Positions 1 through 14,800 of a DNA stretch of 64,000 nucleotides are shown here, one piece after another. Source of the DNA: Porites lobata (lineage: Eukaryota; Cnidaria; Anthozoa; Scleractinia; Poritidae); assembly GCA_942486035.1 (NCBI GenBank), contig CALNXK010000033.1, positions 1,762,001 through 1,826,000 on the forward strand, written 5' to 3'. The notes beneath the pieces were generated by a model. It ran no database searches. It had not been told where the DNA came from and saw only the letters and a program-made list of their open reading frames with translations. The position numbers and the translations under genes are program-made. Position 1 is the first letter of the stretch, and every line of letters begins with the position of its first letter.

Positions 1-340
1 GGTGGTATCGGCCATATTTCCCCAACTTTTCTCCAACATAAGCATTGTTTTGCGCAAGAATATCGCTAGAAGATTGGTTGAAATACCGGGTTTAGGTAGT
101 TTGTGATATCTTTAAACGACAGGATACTCCAAGCGGATTCTCAGCTTCAGGAAATTGTTTAAACAGAGGATTACTGGAAGAATTTTCTTGCGGCTTGTGA
201 GCTGTTTTCATTTCAGCATGCCGTAGAAGATTGTGAGAAATATATGCAAACTGTGGATGAAATATTTGTTTCGCTGAATGTGTGCGACCAGTCCACCGAG
301 TTCAAAACCTGCTAATTGCCTGTGAAGGACGATAGAAATC
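1..340 (+). promoter_or_regulatory. 5' UTR / upstream region of the MRCK gene
   Basis: No coding exon is recognisable here. The stretch lies directly upstream of the first ATG of the kinase gene and probably holds 5' UTR and possibly the proximal promoter. I see no clear TATA box. The start ATG at 341 sits in a favourable context (A at -3, G at +4). Confidence 0.4.
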
Positions 341-3300
341 ATGGCTACCGAAACAGCCGAAGAACGGCTGAGGCAACTGGAGGTGTTGTTTTCTTGTGGG
401 AGCAGTGAGAAAGGCTCTTACAGCGTAGAGACTCTGCTGGACGTTTTGGTCTTACTTTACGATGAATGCTGCAATTCTACGCTTAGAAGAGACAAGAACG
501 TCAGCGAATTCATTGAAAATGGTAAGATGCTTGTAGCGATCGCGAGATAAGCTCTGGGGTTGGTTCCTTTTTACTAAGACGAATGTCTTGCTTCATTTGC
601 AGTAAAGCCAGTGGCTTCAAAAATAAAACAGCTTCGACTCCGGCGCGAAGACTTTGATCCCCTAACATTAATCGGCAAAGGGGCCTTTGGAGAGGTAATA
701 GCGATAATGTAATTTGTCAAAAGTGGGTATCGCCGTTTCTTTACAAACATGTTCCTGTTTTTGTTCAGGTAACTGTGGTTCGAATGAAAACCAACGATAG
801 AATCTACGCCATGAAGACCTTAAATAAATGGGAAATGTTAAAGCGAGCTGAGGTAAGTTTGATAGCTTGCTAACCAACCAGCTGAACTAATTCGAGTCAT
901 TCATGCCTTCATTGTAGCGTTGTTTAGTCTTTTGGGTCACCGTCGATCTTTTTATTGGCCCCGATATGAGTTGTGGGAATTAAATGGAATGCGTGAATCA
1001 ATCGCAGGATTGTAGCTACGAGTGGGTCCGAAGATTTTAAGTCCGTCTGGAAACAGATCGCATCGACAAACTCTTTTCGTTTGCCGAGCGACTTTACTAT
1101 TGATCAAATGTTGATTTTCCGGTCAACTTTATCCTTTCGTATGTCCCCTGTAGACGGGAGGTAAAATTGTTTATCTTTTATACCAGATACGAGAAAGGAA
1201 CGAATGTGGTGTTGTGAGAGTGAAATGTACAACTACGAGAAGTGGAATGCGTGTGATCGAATCGAACAAGAGATCGGTCTAATGCAATGCTCACTCTACA
1301 CACGTAACGTCAAATGTATTTCAATAGAAGTTTACTCAGTTCGGAATATTTGCAGTGTTTGTTTTGAAAGATATATTCACGATAAAGATCGGCGTTTCAT
1401 TACTCCTTCAGTTCAGCTGTTTTCAATGAACAGTTTATTTTCTAGCCAGATCAGGTTTCGAAACTTTAAGGGGAGAAAAAAACATTCTCCTTGTATGGTT
1501 TTTGCACAACTTGAATTGTATAAATCTTAATTTGCGAGTCATCGGTGTCAGTTTTAAAGACATCGAAGGTGAACGTGAAGAGACCTGTCGATTCGATTAT
1601 TTGTTATTTTACAGTGTAAGGTACAGTTGATGAGATATATTTACACCGTACGAACCATCAATGCCTAAATACTGGTAGCAAATGATTATTAAGTGTAACA
1701 AAAGGTGTAGTTTACTGGTAAAGAATCAAAGCCTTTTCCCCTTTGGCATTAATTAATTTGTAGCACATTTCAATGGGGGTATTAATTTAAATGGCAGCTA
1801 AATTTTTTTGGAGTTAAAGAGACTGGGGAATCGTTGGGTTCATTTCCGCCTTGTGTTCTTGTCACGTTTCTTAGATATTTCAAAGTTCTTTTTCTTAAAA
1901 TAATGACAATAATTTTGAGCAAAACGTGTCATGATAATTATGCCACAGGTTTTCAGGTGAGATCAGTCCTAAGGCAATTTTAACGGTAAATGATTTAATA
2001 CTTGTGATATGAAACATGTCAGATTTCATACACCCGAACAATATCAGTGGAAAACACACAGACATCAACGTATGCAAGTACTATTAAGCACCTTTTCGTC
2101 CATCCACCCAGCATAATGTTAGATCAACCCTCAGCCCAAGAAATATTTATGATAAAAGTCAAAATTTTCTTTTGTATGTGAGTACAATGAATTATTATCA
2201 AAGACATTTCATTTGAATGGTGACACCATGACATTTTGTCTGCAAAGTTATAATAGAGTTATATTATGTGTCTCCATAAAGGACTCTATAAGAGCAGTGC
2301 TTTCTTTTCAGAAAAAAACTACTCATTCTCAATGACCAACTTTTACTTCAACAGCTACTGTAATACATGTATCTTTGACAGACTCGAACCTCCACTTATG
2401 ACCACCTGTCCACAATGGCTGCCTCTCTACAATGGCCACTTTTAATGGCAGACGGTCCATGCATTGACTCTTGTTTAAACCTCTCTACAATGGCCGCCTC
2501 TTTAAAACAGCCACTTTCATCTGCCCCAAGGCGTCAGTTGTGGAGAGGTTCAACTGTAATTAATTTACTATTCAGAAATTAAGTTATCATTTCAACTCCT
2601 TTACATCAAGGCTGTGCTCTAAGGAAAATCCAAGGGAGCCCAGTGCTATAAACCTCTAAAATCTAGGGTGCCCAGCATACATGGATGATTTGTACGAAAA
2701 AAGTAAGATTTTTAAGTCACCCAAGATCAAAAGTTAGGTACCTGCAGCCACCGGGCTCTGCTAGAGCACAGCCCTGTACGTGTTAGCGAACTCTTTCACT
2801 TCCAGAGTTAATGATGGAGTCTTGTGAGGTAGTTCTAACTTTTGAGTTTGTGGAAAAAATCCAATGATGTGACTATTCAAGTGAAAGCCACAGAGCAGAA
2901 CTTTCCTGTGGTACTGTTTACTACATGTATGTTGTACAAGGTGGTCCTAACTTTTGAATCTGTGGACAAAATCCTATGGTGTTACCATTCAATTGAAAGC
3001 TACTGAGCAGTACTTTCCTGTGGTACTGTTTATTGTGTTGTACAAAGTGGTTCTAACTTTTGAGTCTGTGGATGAAATCCTATGGTGTGACCATTCAAAT
3101 GAAAGCTACTAAGCGGTACTTTTATGTGGTACTGTTTATTATGCTGTACAAGGTGGTTCTAACTTTTGAGTCTGTGGATGAAATCCTATGGTGTGACCAT
3201 TCAATTGAAAGCTACTGAGCAGTACTTTCCGGTGGTACTGTTTATTATGCTGTACAAGGTGGTTCTAACTTTTGAGTCTGTGGATGAAATCCTATGGTGT

Positions 3301-6300
3301 GACCACTCAAATGAAAGCTACTGAGCAGTACTTTCCTGTTTGTTCTCCAGCTTTAACAAAATAAAATTTGTCATTTTTGTTGAATGTTGACTTTGACCGC
3401 TGTGGGGACTGACAGGATTAGCATACTAAAATTAATGGTCTGTATACTTCTTTAGTAGTCTGACAAGAAAGATTATTTTCCCTGACCTTTGCAGACTTTG
3501 CCTAAGGCAAAGGGATCCATGCATGAAAATAGCTTGAAATTGCACTTTTGACTCACTTTAATGATCACCTAAAATTTAAATCAAATTTAATTTCCGGTCT
3601 CTTTTGTGAGAGCAAAAGGTGAAAACGTTTCTGGAATGTTCTGTTTATGTTTTCTGCTATAACTATTTAGAACATTTAACTTCTTGGTCATTGAAACATG
3701 CATTTAGTTTAAACTATATCATCCAGATTCACTGCTTATTAATCATCAATCAATGCCACATCAGATAATGTTTATTCAACAAACTGTTTTTATATCAAGT
3801 TGATTATCACTTACATAATATCATGTTATTCTAGTATTCCTTGGAATGCCTTAAATTTCTGGTGTTAATTTATTAGTTTGATATAAATATGGTGTAATGC
3901 ATTTATAGTTAGGTCAGGCACATACCAACATTTGGTGAAATAAATCTTTGATGCTATTCAAGAGAAGCACATTGTACATGTATAAATCTACTGGTAGCCC
4001 TCTGTTCTGTTGATTGTCTGTAGACAAGTATTTTCCTAGCATATGATAGATTTTCTGCATTCAAAAACTAAATGTTCTATTTTTAGTCAAAGGGAATCAA
4101 GCTGTGTTTAAACCCTGTTAAAAAAAAGTATTGTAATTCTTGGATGAAGTCCTATGGTGTTACCATTCAAATGAAACTTTTTTGGCAAAATTGTAGCAGA
4201 TTGCTATTTTAAATCTTAAAATTTCAAAAAGAAATTTGAACTAAAGCATATTGTAATGGCATTATCCTTAGTATTTGCCACTGTTTGTTGGTTGTAGAAG
4301 TTTTTGGAAGCTACATATACATGAAGGAGGTTGCATTGGATTAAAATATCGGAAAATTTGATGTGAAATATCATAAGAATTATCAGACCCTTCTGATTAA
4401 CATTAAATCACTGATTACGTGTTCTACATGCATGTAAGACAGTTAATGTTTTGACCAGAGAGGAGGGGGATAAATAGGCCAATGGATTGGTGGACTTTGA
4501 AAAATTTTTTCCCAGATTTTGGATTCAGAGTGAAATTTTAACGGAATTGCGGATGCGGCAATGGCAGCGGATTGCGGAATCATCCATCTTTTGAACCCTG
4601 ATTTTAGACTGTGCATTTTTTTAAAAACTATTTTGCCAGTATTTCGTATTCAGAGGGAAATTGTATTGGCGGATTTGTTTAATAAATCATAATGGATCGG
4701 TGCATTTGCATACCCCTATTCACCCCTCTCAGACAGCATTGACCAACTGTCTACAAATCACAGGGAGTCAACAAGAACACTGTCTGAAAAAATTAATGTT
4801 GGGGAGTAACTCTAGGTACCCATCTTTGGGAGGTGTCCATTTTATAGCAGATTCCTTTGAGATTGTAGCAGTAATTGAAGTTTGAAGATTTTGAACAAAA
4901 TGAATGTTCTTAAAGCATACATTTGTACTGCTGAGATTCCTTTGGTAAGATTACTGCTTTAAAGTATATTCTTATTATTGAACATGATTTATGGTATGCT
5001 CAGGGTTTCAATAATGTGAGAGCTAGCCAATGTATGTGAAGCTTTGATACAATTCTTATAAGCATTCAAATGAAAATCAAGCCAAAGTAGATGGATTGAT
5101 GATAGAAAACCTGTGGGAGGTTGTCAGATCTTGTTGAATGCCAAGGCTGTTGTATTGTTGGCTAATAAAAATTCACCATACTCGTGTTTAGTATCTGGTT
5201 TGATTTAAGTTAAAGCCTTTGAACCAACAATTGCGTAGAGGCAGTATATGTAGCTTCAACTTGTCAAGTTGATAAGATCCATCATGTAATCCCTAAATCT
5301 GTGATTGATTGAAATTAGACTATATATGTACAGGTTCAGATTTCTATTGTTTACTTTTGATGCGATAAGATATGATTTGTTTTAGCCAATAAGATTATGT
5401 GAAAATTAAATGGCTGAAGGTTTTGTTTATTCATAGTTTAGTGTCAAGTTTCATTTTTTGGTATTACATGCAATTATTTACCACACTGTAATTTAATTTT
5501 TCTGTAGTCTACAGTACAATGGGTCATCTGCCAAGATTGATTATACTGATATACCATGCTCAAGCTGAGCACTTTACAGTGCTGTATGTGCTTGTCTTCA
5601 TCAAGTTATTGCTATAGCTTTTTAGCATTTGCCTTTAGAGATGTATTCCACTTAAACTGATCCTGATCAGAGGAAAAATACACCCTTCTACGTATACCTA
5701 GAGCTGTATAGCACCACTTTACAAATGTGTGACTGTCAAGTGGGTCATTGTTGTTCCTACTACTGAAGTCAAGTACATAGCTCACTGTAATTTTATCCTT
5801 TTGTAATATTTCCTGACCTTGGATGTAATTTTTTGGTCACTCTGTATTATTGTCTATGAATATATTAAGTGAGAGAATAAAAGCATGTCGATAGTTTATT
5901 AAGTAAGCATGTCTAAAATTGGAGTTTTGAATGATGTCCTGAAAAGAAGAATCAGTTTTGTCACAATAAAGTTTTTTCTGACGCTTCAGTTAAAAGTAGT
6001 TTCAGCCAATTTTTTCATTATGAAAACTTGTTTGACAATTTGATTAGGGAACGTGCAGTGAAAAGGAGTTTTCCATCATGAACTTTCAACCTTCTCTTTC
6101 CAGACTGCTTGCTTCAAGGAAGAGAGAGATGTCTTGGTGTATGGAGATAAACAATGGATAACTACATTACATTATGCGTTTCAAGATGATGATTATTTGG
6201 TGAGAAATGGCATTTTGTTTTTCTCTCTTTAAAGGGGCTACATGTATGCCATTGCTGTCTTATTCTTTTTTTTTGTTAATTTTGCCAGTTACTCATCTTT

Positions 6301-9300
6301 CTTTGCTATGGAACATAACCTTTTATAGCAAAGAGATTACTTAGGTCAAACTCACAGCCTCATGTCAAACAAATATGTCTGACAAGCATTACAGTATATA
6401 AGCGGATTACAAACAACAAAAGTGAACTTTGAATAACTGCTAGGCTAACTCTCTCTGCATTAACTGCCCTCCTTAAATGAAAGGTGCGTGAATGCCTGAA
6501 ATATCCAGGGGCTTCCAATGTGGCTGGGAGCGAGGCACCTGTCACACAGATTGAATCCATACAAAGAAAATTAGAAGTTTGGGTGGGGCTGAGTTTGAAT
6601 TTTAAACAATCACAACAAAACCTGCTCCACAACTGCTACAAACTGCTGAAAAACCTCAAAAAGATCTTACAGTTGTTACAGTATACTGTACAAAAGGTTG
6701 AGTTTGATCGTCCGGGTGAACGTAGTCCTGAATAGGACTGTTGTTGTTGACAGTGACTGACATTTCGACAACCTGTGCAGTAGTCATCTTCAGAGTCAAA
6801 GTGAGTTGTATCACGTCAGTTGATGGTATTATACTCTGGTTATTGATTTGATTGGTCAATTATGTCGTGATGTTATTGGTTGTCTGTCAGTTAAGCCGTG
6901 ATGCTATTGGCTATGAAGACTCGTAATCAGTGATTGGTGTGTTTTGGTCCGTCTATTGTCGCAGTTAAACAGTCGTCTATTGTTAGTCAAATTGTTAGTT
7001 CTCCAGTTGTTCTCTCGTAGTTAGTTTTGCTTGATCTCGTCAATAAGTTGTTTGTACGGCGCTGGTAACTGTTGACTATGATTCAGTGGCATTTGTTCTA
7101 AGTTAGTAAACCAGCTTTCTAAAGTAAGACGTTGATAGTAGTCTGTAGAATACGTTATACATGTCGCAGAGTCCCAGTCAATTTGATGTTTCGTCTTTAA
7201 ACGGTGCTCAGCAATGTGATTGTTGACGTCACCATTCCTCGTCGCGCGTTTGTGTTCGGTCAGTCACATGCTTAGGTTTCTGCCGGTTTCACCAATGTAA
7301 GAAGCCTGGCAGTCGCAGCATTTGATCTTGTATACTGCTCCCTGTCTGTCCTCCGGTTTGTTGGCCACTGAATCGTAGTCAACAGTTACCAGCACCGTAC
7401 AAACGACTTATTGACGAGATCAAGCAAAACTAACTACGAGAGAACAACTGGAGAACTAACAATTTGACTAACAATAGACGACTGTTTAACTGCGACAGTA
7501 GATGGATCGAAATGCACCAATCACTGATTACGAGTCTTCATAGCCAATGACATCACGGCTTAACTGACAGACGACCAATAACATCACGACATAATTGACC
7601 AATCAGATCAATAACCAGAGTATAATACCATCAACTGACGTGATACAACTCACTTTCACTCTGAAGATGACTACCGCACAGGTTGTCAAAACATCAGTCA
7701 CTGTCAACAACAACAGTCCTATTCAGGACTACGTTCACCCGGACGATCAAACTCAACCTTTTGAAATGACTCCTGGGTTCAAACCTTTCACAGTATACTG
7801 TACCTTGATTAACCCTTCAAGCCTCAATATCCACATACAAATTCTCCAAACTGGTCTTTATACATTTCCTTAAGGAATAAGTTGAGAGAATTTGGTAGAA
7901 GATCAAAGCATTTTCTCTTGGGTGATCATTTTATTAACTCTCATAACCATTTCTCTTGGTAAAATATGGATATTGTTAGGAGAAAATTGATCTTGGTCAC
8001 TACTGGGACTTAAAGGGTTAAGTCCACATGAGCCTGCAGGTTTGGCTACTGAGCCAAAGAGGCTGCAGCCATAGCTTGTGGTCGTTAAAGAAAACTTTAT
8101 TAAATTGTCATGAAATTAAGTTAATGATATATCGAAATATCTGTGTGCATCATTTGTACATCTACAGCTGCACACACAAGAAGGTCATAGGCAAAAAGGC
8201 TGGCTAGAGTAAAAGGCCTGGAACAGTTCATTGTATTCAGCATAATGTGAAGCACTCTAAGCTGAATCCCTGGTGCTGTTAATTCTTAGAGCACCTCAAT
8301 TTCCAATGTTGAAGAAATAATATCACATTTGTGCTTTGTTTCCAGTATTTTGTTATGGATTATTACAGTGGTGGAGATCTGCTGACTCTCCTCAGCAAAT
8401 ATGAAGACCATTTACCTGAAGAAATGGCCAAATTTTACCTGGCAGAGGTGGTTTTGGCTGTGAATTCTATCCATAAAATGGATTATGTCCATAGGTAGGT
8501 CTTCTTGATTAGCCAAGCTATGAAATTTTTGGAACCAGAGAATGTTTGTGTGTATATGTACGCTTCAACTAAATTTCATTTAATTTGAAACTTCTATGGA
8601 GGTCAATAAACTTCAACTTATTAACTAAACTTCTTGTTTTCTTTAAATCAAGTTTAAAGCTGCTCTCAGTGGCAGCAAATTAAATCTCCATGCTCTGAAG
8701 AAATAAATGAAGGTTGTGCATTATTTTTTGCTGTTAATTTATCCTACAGGAAATTAAGTAATTGTCATAAAGACCAAATCACTCCAGTGTAATTTGTGTC
8801 TACTGTTGTTAAATTTTTGAACTTGGGGTCCCAGTTCATCATCAAAACTTAATGAAAGTGACAGATATCATTTACTTTTGTCTATCCAAACTGGATCAGC
8901 ATAAGATTCTGGGAAACTCCTTACCCACCCCTCCCATAATTAACCCAACGTTACTACTAACTTCTCACTTTAGGAAATGTTGGGTTGGAGGGTTGGGTGG
9001 GTGGGTGGATGACCAGTTTTAGGAGCCTTTACTGATCCAAAATGTGCATATTTTTTTTGCAGGGATGTCAAGCCTGACAATGTTCTCCTTGATGTCAGTG
9101 GCCATGTTAGGCTGGCAGATTTTGGATCTTGCTCAAAACTTGGCAAGAAAGGAACTGTAAGTGATTCATCCCCTGCATTCCGATACATTCATGTCATATG
9201 TGTACATGTAAATATCAAGCTAATATTGCTCCACAAATACCTTGAAGATATAAACCCTTTCTGTAATAAAATATTAGTAAAAAATAATAATGTTTACAGA

Positions 9301-11812
9301 ATTATAGTTCACATGTTTTCTTTCTATTGTAGGTTAGATCGTCTGTTGCAGTTGGTACACCTGACTATATTTCTCCTGAAATCCTCCAGGTAAATATTAT
9401 ATTCTAAAAAAAACTTCAGTTAACGTACGTTAAAAGTTCCATGTGTTTCTGGCTTCTTTGTACAGTGCATATATATCTTTTTTATGAGCATGGTGGGGTG
9501 TGATGTAAGAAAAATTCACAGCTTTCCAGAATCTTAAATTCATTGACTCTTTCTTTAGGCCATGGAAGATGGACGAGGCGAGTATGGTGTTGAATGCGAC
9601 TGGTGGTCTCTGGGTGTTTGTATGTACGAGATGCTGTTTGGTGAAACCCCGTTTTATGCAGAATCATTGGTTGAAACATACAGCAAAATCATGAGCCATA
9701 TGGTAAGATGAAATTAATGTTTTAGTTATTGGTTAAGTTTTGATGCCCAAATTTTAATTTATTTTTTTTAGAAGTGTTCATAACAGCAAGATGATTAATC
9801 TTTGCCATGCAAAGATTAGTATTAATTTGTTGCATGGTTTTTTTTTCAGGGTAAATTCAATTTTCCCTCTGATGTAGAAGTTTCAAATGATGCAAAAGAT
9901 CTGATGCAAAGGTTGGTTTATTAGAATATCAGCATGTAAAAAATTGTTCTTGTAGAAATGCTACCTGTTTAGAGGAACAAAAAGCAAGTGAATATTAACC
10001 TTTTAAGCCCCAATATCCACATACAAATTCTCCAAACTGATCTCTATACATTTCCTTAGAGAATGTGTTGAGAGAATTTGATAAAAGATCAACGCATTTT
10101 CCCTTTGGTGATCATTATATTTATTCTCATAACCTAATCTCTTGACAATGTATGGGCATCATTAGGAGAAAATTGATTTTGGTCACTATTGGGACTTAAA
10201 GCTTTGACAATGTAATGCAGTCTAATCTCCACTAATGGCCACTTCTCCAAAATGGCTGCCTTTCTACAACGGCCACTTGTTTTGCCCCAGTGGACAAATA
10301 ATCCATTCATTGACTCTTGTTTAAACCTCTTTATGATGGCCACTTTCTTCTATCCCCAAGGTAGCTATTGTGGAAAGGTTCAACTGTGTTAATGTTACTC
10401 TCTAGATAGTATGATTCTTCTCGGATAAGGACGATAAACCGTAGGCCTTTTCTCACAACCTTTGCATATATAAATTCTGTGGGATGTTAAAGAACCCACA
10501 GACTGTTCGTGAAGAGTAGGGGACATAGTCCCCAGTGTGTTGGTCTATCTCTCATGGGGGAAGGGACTGTTACGTGCCCGCAGTAATTTTCTTCATGCTG
10601 TTGCGGTGACCCTGCCAATAATTGGCGAATCTAATAAAATAAAGTTTTTAAGGAGTACAATGTTCTAAGTGTGCTAAAAACTTACTGTCATGTAATTGTA
10701 CTTTATGTTTTCCATCTTAATTCATTTTCAGTAGTAGTATAACTGATAAGTATCAGTATAAGTATCATAAAGAGGAAAATCTGTTTTGTTGTGTTGTAGA
10801 CTTTGTTGCAAAATAGAACAGAGACTGGGACAAAATGGAATTGATGATTTTAGAAATCACCCTTTCTTTGAGGGAATCGACTGGGACAACATCGGGGACA
10901 GTAAGTTTTTTGTACTTCTTTTTTTGCTTTATTATTTATTTATTCCTTCCACATTTTAGTAGCTCCATGATTATCATTGTTTACAGTGAAAATTTGTCTG
11001 TGTTTATGCTTCTGCAGAAAAACCTTACTTCAGTTTTGATGGCAATTTTATGAGATATTCTTTAAAAAGTTTCCATAACACTAAAGCTAGATTCTTGGAT
11101 GAGCAACACATTATTGCATAATTGCATTATTACATTATATTATATCCTTTTTGACTGTGTACATGTATATGCCAGGGTATGCTGACCAGTTAAACTTAAT
11201 TATTTGCTTTGGTAATCACATTCTTTGTGTCAGATCATGCTTAATTTTTTTTCATTCCATTTTTCAGCTGTTCCTCCATACATTCCAGAAGTCAGTAGTG
11301 CGTCTGATACATCAAATTTTGATGTGGATATCGATGAATCTAGAGCAAATGTACGTACTAAACTTTTTTTAAAAATGTTATTATTTAAAATGTAGATTTT
11401 AAAAGATATTAATATGTTTTTTTACAGGATGCAGTGCGGCCATCTTCTGTGTCTCCATTCACTGGCCATCACTTACCATTTATAGGATTTTCATTTACTG
11501 AAAATAGGTATGTTGGTGCAGCCCACGAGTTACTTGTTTTGTAGTGGTCGTGCAGACAGGATAACCAGAGTAGCAATTAGCAAAGGTCTAAACTTTCTTA
11601 GTTTTTATTTATTGTTATTCATATAAGTGTTGAGTGGGTGACAAATATTTCATAAGGATTTTTTTCACTAAGTCATTTACCTGCTGTACATACAGGTGTA
11701 CGTATGACTGATATTGTAACGTTTTTTTGCTTCAGTCGACTGTCTGATAAGGCACACTCCGTTGCTAAAGAATCTGGGAACATCACACTGGAGCCTGTCG
11801 CATCAAACAATG
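341..11812 (+). CDS. CDC42BPA/B-like: MRCK exons 1-13: N-terminus, AGC kinase domain and AGC tail
   Basis: Exons: 341-521, 603-694, 769-852, 6104-6199, 8346-8494, 9063-9156, 9333-9389, 9559-9702, 9850-9911, 10800-10900, 11268-11350, 11428-11507, 11736-11812. Residues 1-60 form the helical N-terminal region that mediates dimerisation in DMPK-family kinases. The glycine loop GKGAFGE is at residues 85-91, the ATP-binding lysine is K107 (YAMK), the catalytic loop HRDVKPDN is at 200-207 and DFG is at 220-222. The activation segment carries GTPDYISPEIL, so all catalytic residues are present and the kinase should be active. The AGC hydrophobic region is seen as HHLPFIGFSF near residue 398. Intron 3 is about 5.2 kb and rich in repeats. 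The family preference for SPEIL and DGRGEYG rather than citron's APEVL supports MRCK. Confidence 0.95.
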
Positions 11813-14800
11813 GTAGAGCTTTGTTCATTCATGAACGTTTACATGTACTCAAGATAGTAATCATAAGATGGGGTGATTGATAATGTTGATTGAACTGAAT
11901 ACCATAATTGACCTAACTAGACACCCACTTCCATATAAATGCCTCTTATCTTATAAACACCCCCTCTACACTATTAAAATTGTACTAGATGCCCCTTTCT
12001 AATATTGAATGCCTCCATGAGAATTACTCCTAAATACTAGGAATTAGCAAAAAGGAGCAAAGGCTTTCAATTCATTCAGTTGTTTGTTCAATGTCAAGTT
12101 CAGAGAAAGGATAGATTAATGATGGCAGCACAATAACCCTGAGTGAAGATTCTGACATCAATGTTGGGATTTGAAAAAGTAATATGGATCTCTGGACAGC
12201 CTTTAAAGGGAACCTCCACTTCAACAGAAAGATAACTTTAAATTCATTCAGTTGTTTGTTCAATGTCAAGTTCAGAGAAAGGATAGATTAATGATGGCAA
12301 CACAATAACCCTGAGTGAAGATTCTGACATCAATGTTGGGATTTGAAAAAGTAATATGGATCTCTGGACAGCCTTTTAGATGTATCAATAAATTATTGAT
12401 GGAGTGAATATTCTACTATTTTCGAACTCTCTTGATATTTTCTCGGGAAGCATACATGTAATGGTTTTGTTGAGCTTGTTACAGTTATGAGAATAAGTGT
12501 CTCTATTTTAAATGGCTCCTAGGGTATCTATTAAACGCCCCTGCTTGGACCCCTAAAATTACATAGATTCCCTGGGCATTTATAAGGTCATTATTTCACG
12601 GTAGGCGCGATTTGGTCTGGAGTATTATTTGTGATTTCAGACCAAATTACACAACACCACTGATCAGTATGTTAAGTGTCCATGGCCATTGAGGTAGCGT
12701 TCAATAAGAAACAGTTTCAGCAGGACACATAAAATTATTTAATCTTTCTTGTATTTATTTGTTTATTTAGTTCCCAGCTCATTGTCTGTTGAAGCGTATG
12801 AGAGAAGAATTCAAAGACTCGAAAGGGAAAAATCAGAGCTCGCTCGAAAATTGACAGGTATTGTTGTGGGTGTGTTCATAAAAATGCAAAAATTAAAGGC
12901 ATGTATTTGTGATAAAAAATGTGGTTGTTGTCAAGTCCCTGTTGCTGCCTCCTGCCTCTCATGTTTGTTTTTGCAAAAGGGTTATGGACTGGTGATCTCC
13001 CCTGGCTACCAAAAGTGTGACCCCTGCCTACTTTCATCGGAAAGGAGGAAAAACGAAAGCAAAAGGAATTCTCTGGCTACTGCAACAGAATTAGCTTGGT
13101 CGTTAGAGTGCTTGACTGTAGAGCAGGAGATCGTGAGTTTGATTCCTGGGATTGGAACAATACTCAGGGTCTTAAAATTACTAAGATATGAGGGTACTTT
13201 TCTCTGCAAACAGCTAGACCTTTGCGTGATCCCATCTCAAGTACGAGCTAAAATAATACAGTCACTGACACTCAAATAAAGTGCCTTTTTCACTAATTGC
13301 ATGTACCTGGTAACTTGATATCTTGGTGACAGCCCTGTTGTATGATGAATGGCCTAGATGAGATACAGCTGTATCTAGATGCCCTCCACTGTAAACAAAA
13401 ATTCATGTATGATCTTTAGTTTTATAACTGTTGCATTCACTATGGCAATTTACCCTTTGTTTAACTTTGCTATGATAGATTCTACTAAAGCATTACAAGA
13501 TCAAGCACTGGCTGTTGATGGTCCAAAAGGTGATCAAGTGGATTCTATCGAACTGAAGAGGTTAAAAGATGATATGACATCAATGAAGAAGAAAATCATG
13601 GGTAAGTCAGTGTATTTTGAATTGCCTGAACCATAAGATTTATTGTCAGTTACAGAACATGTTTTGCTGCTCGTCATTGGCATAAATTTGTTGTAAAGTC
13701 TTTTGAGTGATTGGTTGATTGATTGATTCATTCTTTCTCCCTTCATTCATTCATTCATTCATCCTTCCATCCATCCATCTATCTGTCTGTGCATCCATCC
13801 ATCCATCCATTTTTGCTGTTAAACAACTAAAAAATGAACAACATACAATATATTTACAATATTATTTATTTGATATTATTCTTCAGAGTATGAAGCTCAG
13901 TCTGCTGATCTAGAAAAGGAACTGCAAGATGCCTTAACTTCAAGAAAAGAACTGGAATCCACCAATGAAGGCAAGTTCTCAGGGCTGTTGAATAAGGGCT
14001 GGTATTCGGCCAAAACTGCCGGCTAGTTAGCCTTGCTTAGCTGGCTACTTTCATCTCCCTTTACCATAGCTGCTAACAAAAATTAAGCACCATCAAATGA
14101 CATTGAATGCATATTTAAAAGGTTTAGATCTGTGAAACATTCAAACCATGCAATGTCATGAAACATCTGGGACACGTCAACTGCATCATTCCCAGTCTTT
14201 GTTGCTTTGACGAAACAACGTGGCATCTGCAGTGGAAAATACCTCTTGAAAACCCCTGGAAACGCCATTTCCAAGACTCTAAATTTCAAATTGTCCCAAG
14301 ATGCCTCGGTGCTCAAGAACTTGTGCCTTTGGTGCAAAGCCACCTGCTACTTCAAAACGTTTTGATGTCCCCGAGTTATATAAGCACACAGTAAAAACAA
14401 AAGTTTATAGCACCATGCAATATTATTGGCCAGGAGTTTGTTTTTTTGGTTTGTGTTTTTTTTTTCGCTTAGTATTTTCTCTGTTATCTTTGTAGAAATG
14501 AGTGCAAAGATGCGATCTCTAGACAGAGAAGTCAGAGGATTAAGGATGGAAAAAGAAGACATTGAAAGAGTTAGTGTTGATTTCATTTGTTTTATTTAAT
14601 TTTTCCTAAATCAAAATACTGTACATGTATTTGAACAGTCAACAATCACTTATGTTATAGTTGTTTCCATTTGTTTGTTTGTTTTTATAATGACATTAAC
14701 AGTGTCCATTCATAGTGAAGTTTTTTGGAAAGAAACTCACAAGTAAGAAAGGAAAACTTATTGTGTTGCCATAGAGTCCTAAAGTGTGATGCTATAAAAA

